Positions 62,201 to 64,000 of a stretch of DNA of 64,000 nt are shown one piece after another. The stretch comes from Gonatopus flavifemur. Taxonomy: Eukaryota; Arthropoda; Insecta; Hymenoptera; Dryinidae. Within the stretch, counting starts at the first letter, position 1. Each line of letters opens with the position of its first letter. The notes below the pieces were generated by a model. The model searched no databases. It had not been told where the DNA came from and saw only the letters and a list, made by a program, of their open reading frames with translations. A program made the position numbers and the translations under genes. Location: contig JAFFJZ010000001.1 of NCBI GenBank assembly GCA_018340375.1, forward strand, positions 18,804,001-18,868,000, in the 5' to 3' direction.

Positions 62201-63154
62201 ATCGTTGGACGGACCACGACCTTCGGCCCCTGCTTCGGAAATAAAAAAACCATTACCCTTCCGCCCTTCCTTACCATCCCCGATCTACATTCACAGTCAA
62301 AATGTGAAACCTGTTAACGAGGAAAGCGAAGAAGAAGAACCAAGCCAAGAACAAGGACGTCCACGATCACAGCAGAGTCACGACAGCCGGGAAGAAGAGG
62401 ACTTCAGTAAAGAGCAGGACACGCAAAACGACGCCGATGATAATATTCCTCACAGCGGAGGAAATGGACCTAATCCAACGTCTCTCCCTTTGAGGTCTCC
62501 CGCTAGCAACTTGGTGACCAACACGTTCACGCAACCTATTCACTTCCGTCCTTTCCCAGAAGTGTCTCCGAACTTCATTAGAGGACCTCAAGTTAACACG
62601 GTCACGCCTCCTCCTGCTCCTCCGTATCGGGCAGCGCCGAAACACAGTAAAACACGTAAAGTTATCCAAGAAGAACCAATTAGGGAACAAGTCAAACAAC
62701 CTGTCAAACCTGGTAAACCGTCTCAAATTTACGATGCGCGAGGCAAAAAGCCTGTTGCACAGGTAAGAAAAATTCAATCAAACCATCAAAGTTCAAATAA
62801 AACCATTTTTTCTTTTCTCATTCTTAACAGATAATCAGACGTTACCGTAATGACAACGATGACGGTTCCATCACTTGGGGATTTGAAAACGACGATGGCT
62901 CGTACAAAGAGGAACAAATTGGCATTGACTGTATAACTCGCGGCAAATACGGTTACATCGATCCCGATGGTTTACGCCGGGAATACACCTACGAGACTGG
63001 AATCAAATGTAACGAGGAAGAAAAAGAGGAGGATGAGAATGGTTTCGTGGATTATCAAGAAAATAAATTAGTTCTTCCAGACGGCAAAACGATTGATCTT
63101 TCGAGTATGGGTAAAAAACAAGCTCGTCGACCGGGACCGATATATAGAAATTGA
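50270..63154 (+). CDS. Secreted RR-type (chitin_bind_4) cuticular protein, four coding exons
   Basis: The exons are 50270-50299, 55736-55929, 62132-62762 and 62831-63154, and splicing gives 392 codons plus TGA. All junctions are GT-AG with phases 0, 2 and 0. The product is predicted to be secreted and to bind chitin in the cuticle. Residues 1-21 form a signal peptide ending VTA|QF, and intron 1 interrupts it after codon 10, an arrangement common in insect cuticle genes. Residues 22-284 are a Pro-, Gln- and acid-rich linker with KPLPFR repeats. Residues about 295-350 match the RR consensus: WGFENDDGSYKEE, then RGKYGYIDPDGLRREYTYETG. The tail is basic. Two cysteines (about residues 319 and 345) flank the RR core, which is unusual because mature RR proteins usually lack Cys. 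Family assignment is strong; the ortholog and RR subclass (RR-1 or RR-2) are not determined. Confidence 0.9.
53080..53105. repeat. (GA)n microsatellite in intron 1
   Basis: Thirteen GA dinucleotides. Such tracts can bind GAGA-type factors, but no function is claimed. Confidence 0.8.
53805..54026. mobile_element. CACTGAGAGAACAG MITE in intron 1
   Basis: The left arm AAAATACCATAATTTATGG is mirrored by CCATACATTATGGTATTTTC. The ends are CACTGAGAG and CTCCGTG, and the flanks are TC/TG. Confidence 0.65.
54641..54690. repeat. GAC/GTC trinucleotide tract in intron 1
   Basis: A run of GAC/GAT/GAA triplets turns into GTC, forming an inverted pair. The ORFs over it (poly-Ser, poly-Val) are artefacts. 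Confidence 0.7.
55736..55929 (+). CDS. Cuticular protein exon 2 (signal peptide end, N-terminal mature region)
   Basis: The acceptor is TTTCAG at 55730-55735. The exon reads VLAVVVEIVTA, completing the signal sequence, then QFHDSPIENH and a Pro/Arg-rich stretch ending KPLPFR. The last Arg codon is split AG|G by the donor GTAAAT at 55930 (phase 2). The reading frame closes 2 nt past the donor, which supports the exon end. Confidence 0.85.
56677..57942 (-). mobile_element. Mariner copy B in intron 2
   Basis: Inverted termini read TTGGGAGTA, then a variable stretch, then TTCGGTCCG at both ends. TA duplications lie at 56675-56676 and 57943-57944, and the length is 1266 bp. The termini differ from those of copy A, so the two are separate subfamilies. 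The copy lies antisense to the host gene, and its right flank is part of a TA-MITE also seen at 45476-45999. Confidence 0.9.
56726..57770 (-). pseudogene. Mariner transposase with broken N-terminus (copy B)
   Basis: Reading the minus strand, MSNFVLTKQHLREV starts at 57770. A frameshift near 57605, after EWFRRFQG, and a TAG at 57515-57517 disable the DNA-binding half. The next 257 codons (57499-56726) are open and keep the linker motif WVPYDS, the first Asp in TGDEKW, the second in LLHDN, and the third in SPDIAPSDYGLF. The second and third Asp are separated by exactly 34 residues, the mariner DD34D signature. The last residues after LPERW look frame-altered. Confidence 0.9.
57945..58095. mobile_element. 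Fragment of the 45476-45999 MITE family
   Basis: GTGTTCAACCTCAAAACTG, then GATGAAACCACGATGTTGCT and CAACTTTTGATGAGTGTG match the right half of 45476-45999. Mariner B ends in the TATATA at its left edge. The left half is not found across the mariner. Confidence 0.65.
58218..58631. mobile_element. Near-perfect 414-bp foldback, CACTGAG family
   Basis: The ends CACTGAGAGAAGAG and CTCTTCTCTCAGTG are flanked by CG. The two arms of about 200 bp are almost fully complementary around a centre TAAACGTTTA near 58422. Confidence 0.85.
58795..58945. mobile_element. CCCTGGTGAGAA MITE in MITE A
   Basis: Ends TCCTAGCGAAAAT and ATTCTCACCAGGG are flanked by GT. MITE A at 60006-60320 has ACCGTGAG uninterrupted at this point. 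Confidence 0.75.
58968..60686 (+). mobile_element. Repeat element R2 (terminal inverted repeats, 141-bp units, tRNA-like module)
   Basis: Ends are CCCCAATAAAAATATTTCTC and its complement, flanked by AA. From left to right it has a CTCTGCAAATTTCTGC-type AT-rich part, a tRNA-like module on the minus strand (59383-59445), three units of 141-142 bp (CAATCGATTCAGAATCTT cores ending at 59540, 59681 and 59823), and a right AT-rich part. A 315-bp MITE sits at 60006-60320. It closely resembles R1 at 33484-34898. No protein-coding frame is evident. Confidence 0.8.
60006..60320. mobile_element. Intact MITE A copy inside R2
   Basis: It spans 315 bp, with ends CCCAGCCAGCAAAG and TTTTGTTGGCTGGG flanked by AA. 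The corresponding point in R1 (about 34520) is empty and carries a single AA. Confidence 0.85.
61019..61246. mobile_element. CACAGAAAAAAATA MITE
   Basis: Ends CACAGAAAAAAATAAATACT and AGTATCTATTTTTTTCCGTG. ATCTGAGGAG/CTCCTC-like motifs lie inside. The flanks TG/TA are imperfect. Confidence 0.6.
61673..61880. mobile_element. CCCTGGTCAAAAG MITE with internal direct repeat
   Basis: Ends CCCTGGTCAAAAG and TTTTTTAAGCCAGGG are flanked by TA. TTGAATCTTGTACAATGTTC occurs twice, 95 bp apart (61711 and 61806). It lies 250 bp upstream of exon 3. Confidence 0.75.
62132..62762 (+). CDS. Cuticular protein exon 3 (Pro/acidic low-complexity linker)
   Basis: The acceptor TTACAG ends at 62131, and the first base completes the Arg codon split by intron 2. 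The exon encodes about 210 residues rich in P, S, Q, E and D. They include a second KKPLPFRP, a run of Glu/Gln/Arg repeats at 62320-62430, and a PPPAPPYR segment. The exon ends CAG|GTAAGA at 62762, phase 0. Such linkers are typically disordered. The KPLPFR motif at the end of exon 2 and again here suggests a small internal repeat that spans the intron. Confidence 0.88.
62831..63154 (+). CDS. Cuticular protein exon 4 (RR chitin-binding domain and C-terminus)
   Basis: The acceptor TTAACAG ends at 62830 after a 68-bp intron. The 107 codons contain the chitin_bind_4 core: aromatic residues in SITWGFEN, the EE pair, and YGYIDPDGLRREYTY. The alternating aromatics known to line the chitin-binding sheet are in place. 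The exon continues with an acidic stretch, a second VLPDG turn and the basic end KKQARRPGPIYRN, with TGA at 63152. A Cys lies on each side of the core. Confidence 0.92.
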   Translation: MIRRYRNDNDDGSITWGFENDDGSYKEEQIGIDCITRGKYGYIDPDGLRREYTYETGIKCNEEEKEEDENGFVDYQENKLVLPDGKTIDLSSMGKKQARRPGPIYRN

Positions 63155-63809
63155 TCAATTTTTTCATTAAAATACTACAAAAACTGTTCTAATAGAACCT
63201 CATGAGACTATCGTACCACTAAAACATATAACATACATAAGACTCTAATTTATCAACTCATATCACAGTTGAAATTGAAAAAGATTTTTCTTTTCCTTTT
63301 TAAAAAGTTGAATTGTACACTTCAAGACTGAACATTCCAATAACGTATCTATATCTATAACGCATTACATGTGGTCCTATTAGAAAGTTATCGAAGGATC
63401 TTATCGGTCCGGTCGAGCTAAGTCACAAGATACTTTATCGCTTTCGTATTCAATGTATAAATATCATTAACTACGTAGAGTGAATATGTTGAGCAAATAG
63501 CCTATGTATCCGTGACATACGATTTAAGTATAGTTCTTCTAGATTAGCCTATAATTTCTATTTAATTGACAAATATTTTCTTGTCTTTCGATTTGGATAT
63601 CCGAATTGGAACGACAGGAAGGAACAGACAATAAAAACTTTTTTTACTGTAAAACATATCTTATTAATTATTTTAATTTTATCAAACGTCAAAAATAGAT
63701 TGTGCGCAAAAATAGTTTTGTAGATATTGTATACCTATGTATCATGTACATAAATATATACATATGCACATACATTCATGTACTTGTATGTTCAATGCGA
63801 TTAAATAAA
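63155..63809 (+). terminator. 3' UTR with AATAAA polyadenylation signals
   Basis: After the TGA the sequence is AT-rich and non-coding. AATAAA hexamers occur at 63630-63635 and 63804-63809, and a third sits at 63991-63996 at the window edge. The first gives a 3' UTR of about 0.5 kb and is the preferred guess. No transcript data discriminate between them. Confidence 0.5.
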
Positions 63810-64000
63810 GATAACAAAAATAGTCGATACATCTTTCAAGAAAATCCAAATTCTTACATATATACATATTACAGGGAAGTAAGTCGTAATATCGTACAAT
63901 TTATCCAACGTTTGATTTCAAAGATCTTTATAGATTCTAGAATTACTCGCTTGATCTCTCTCTCTCTTTCATTTTCTATCTTTCTCTTATAATAAAGTGA

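Noticed and set aside
62367..62777. 136-aa minus-strand ORF opposite exon 3
   Set aside because: Arg-rich shadow of the cuticular protein linker, which has splice and domain support on the plus strand.

Overview
The window is AT-rich insect nuclear DNA. Two observations support this. It holds a spliced Rebers-Riddiford-type cuticular protein gene, which is an arthropod family. It also holds two decayed Tc1/mariner copies and a dense population of short inverted-repeat transposons. The insect order cannot be fixed from the sequence; Hymenoptera is only a guess from the general look of the repeats.

Layout. 1-5.0 kb: repeat copies, including a nest in which a TA-flanked MITE carries a CCCT-ended foldback and a hAT-like MITE with an 8-bp target duplication. 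5.0-10.9 kb: mostly unique DNA with three unrecognised exon-like segments (6543-6648 +, 6991-7296 -, 10600-10832 +), and a CCAAT/TATA promoter-like block near 9.6 kb. 11.2-12.3 kb: a 5'-truncated non-LTR retrotransposon with an FADD reverse-transcriptase motif and an AAAT-repeat tail. 12.3-25.1 kb: MITEs, many nested. 25.1-29.2 kb: mostly unique DNA with no gene I can support. 29.2-49.7 kb: MITEs, two tRNA-like SINE-type copies, the repeat element R1, an AGATCT-packed element and a four-level nest ending in mariner copy A. 50.0-63.7 kb: the cuticular protein gene on the + strand. It has four coding exons (50270-50299, 55736-55929, 62132-62762, 62831-63154) encoding 392 residues, with a TATA promoter upstream and AATAAA signals downstream. 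Its 6.2-kb second intron carries mariner copy B and a nest in which MITE family A holds element R2, which in turn holds a second copy of A.

The main unexpected signal is a large cohort of non-autonomous elements whose ends begin CCCT, CCCA, CCCG, CCAG or CACTGA. They are flanked by exact 2-bp target duplications of almost any sequence: AA, AC, AT, CA, CC, CG, GT, TA, TC, TG and TT were all read here. Several insertions are confirmed by an unoccupied copy of the same site elsewhere in the window. A second signal is a tRNA-like A-box/B-box module with exact 44-nt spacing, linked in every copy to 141-142-bp tandem units.
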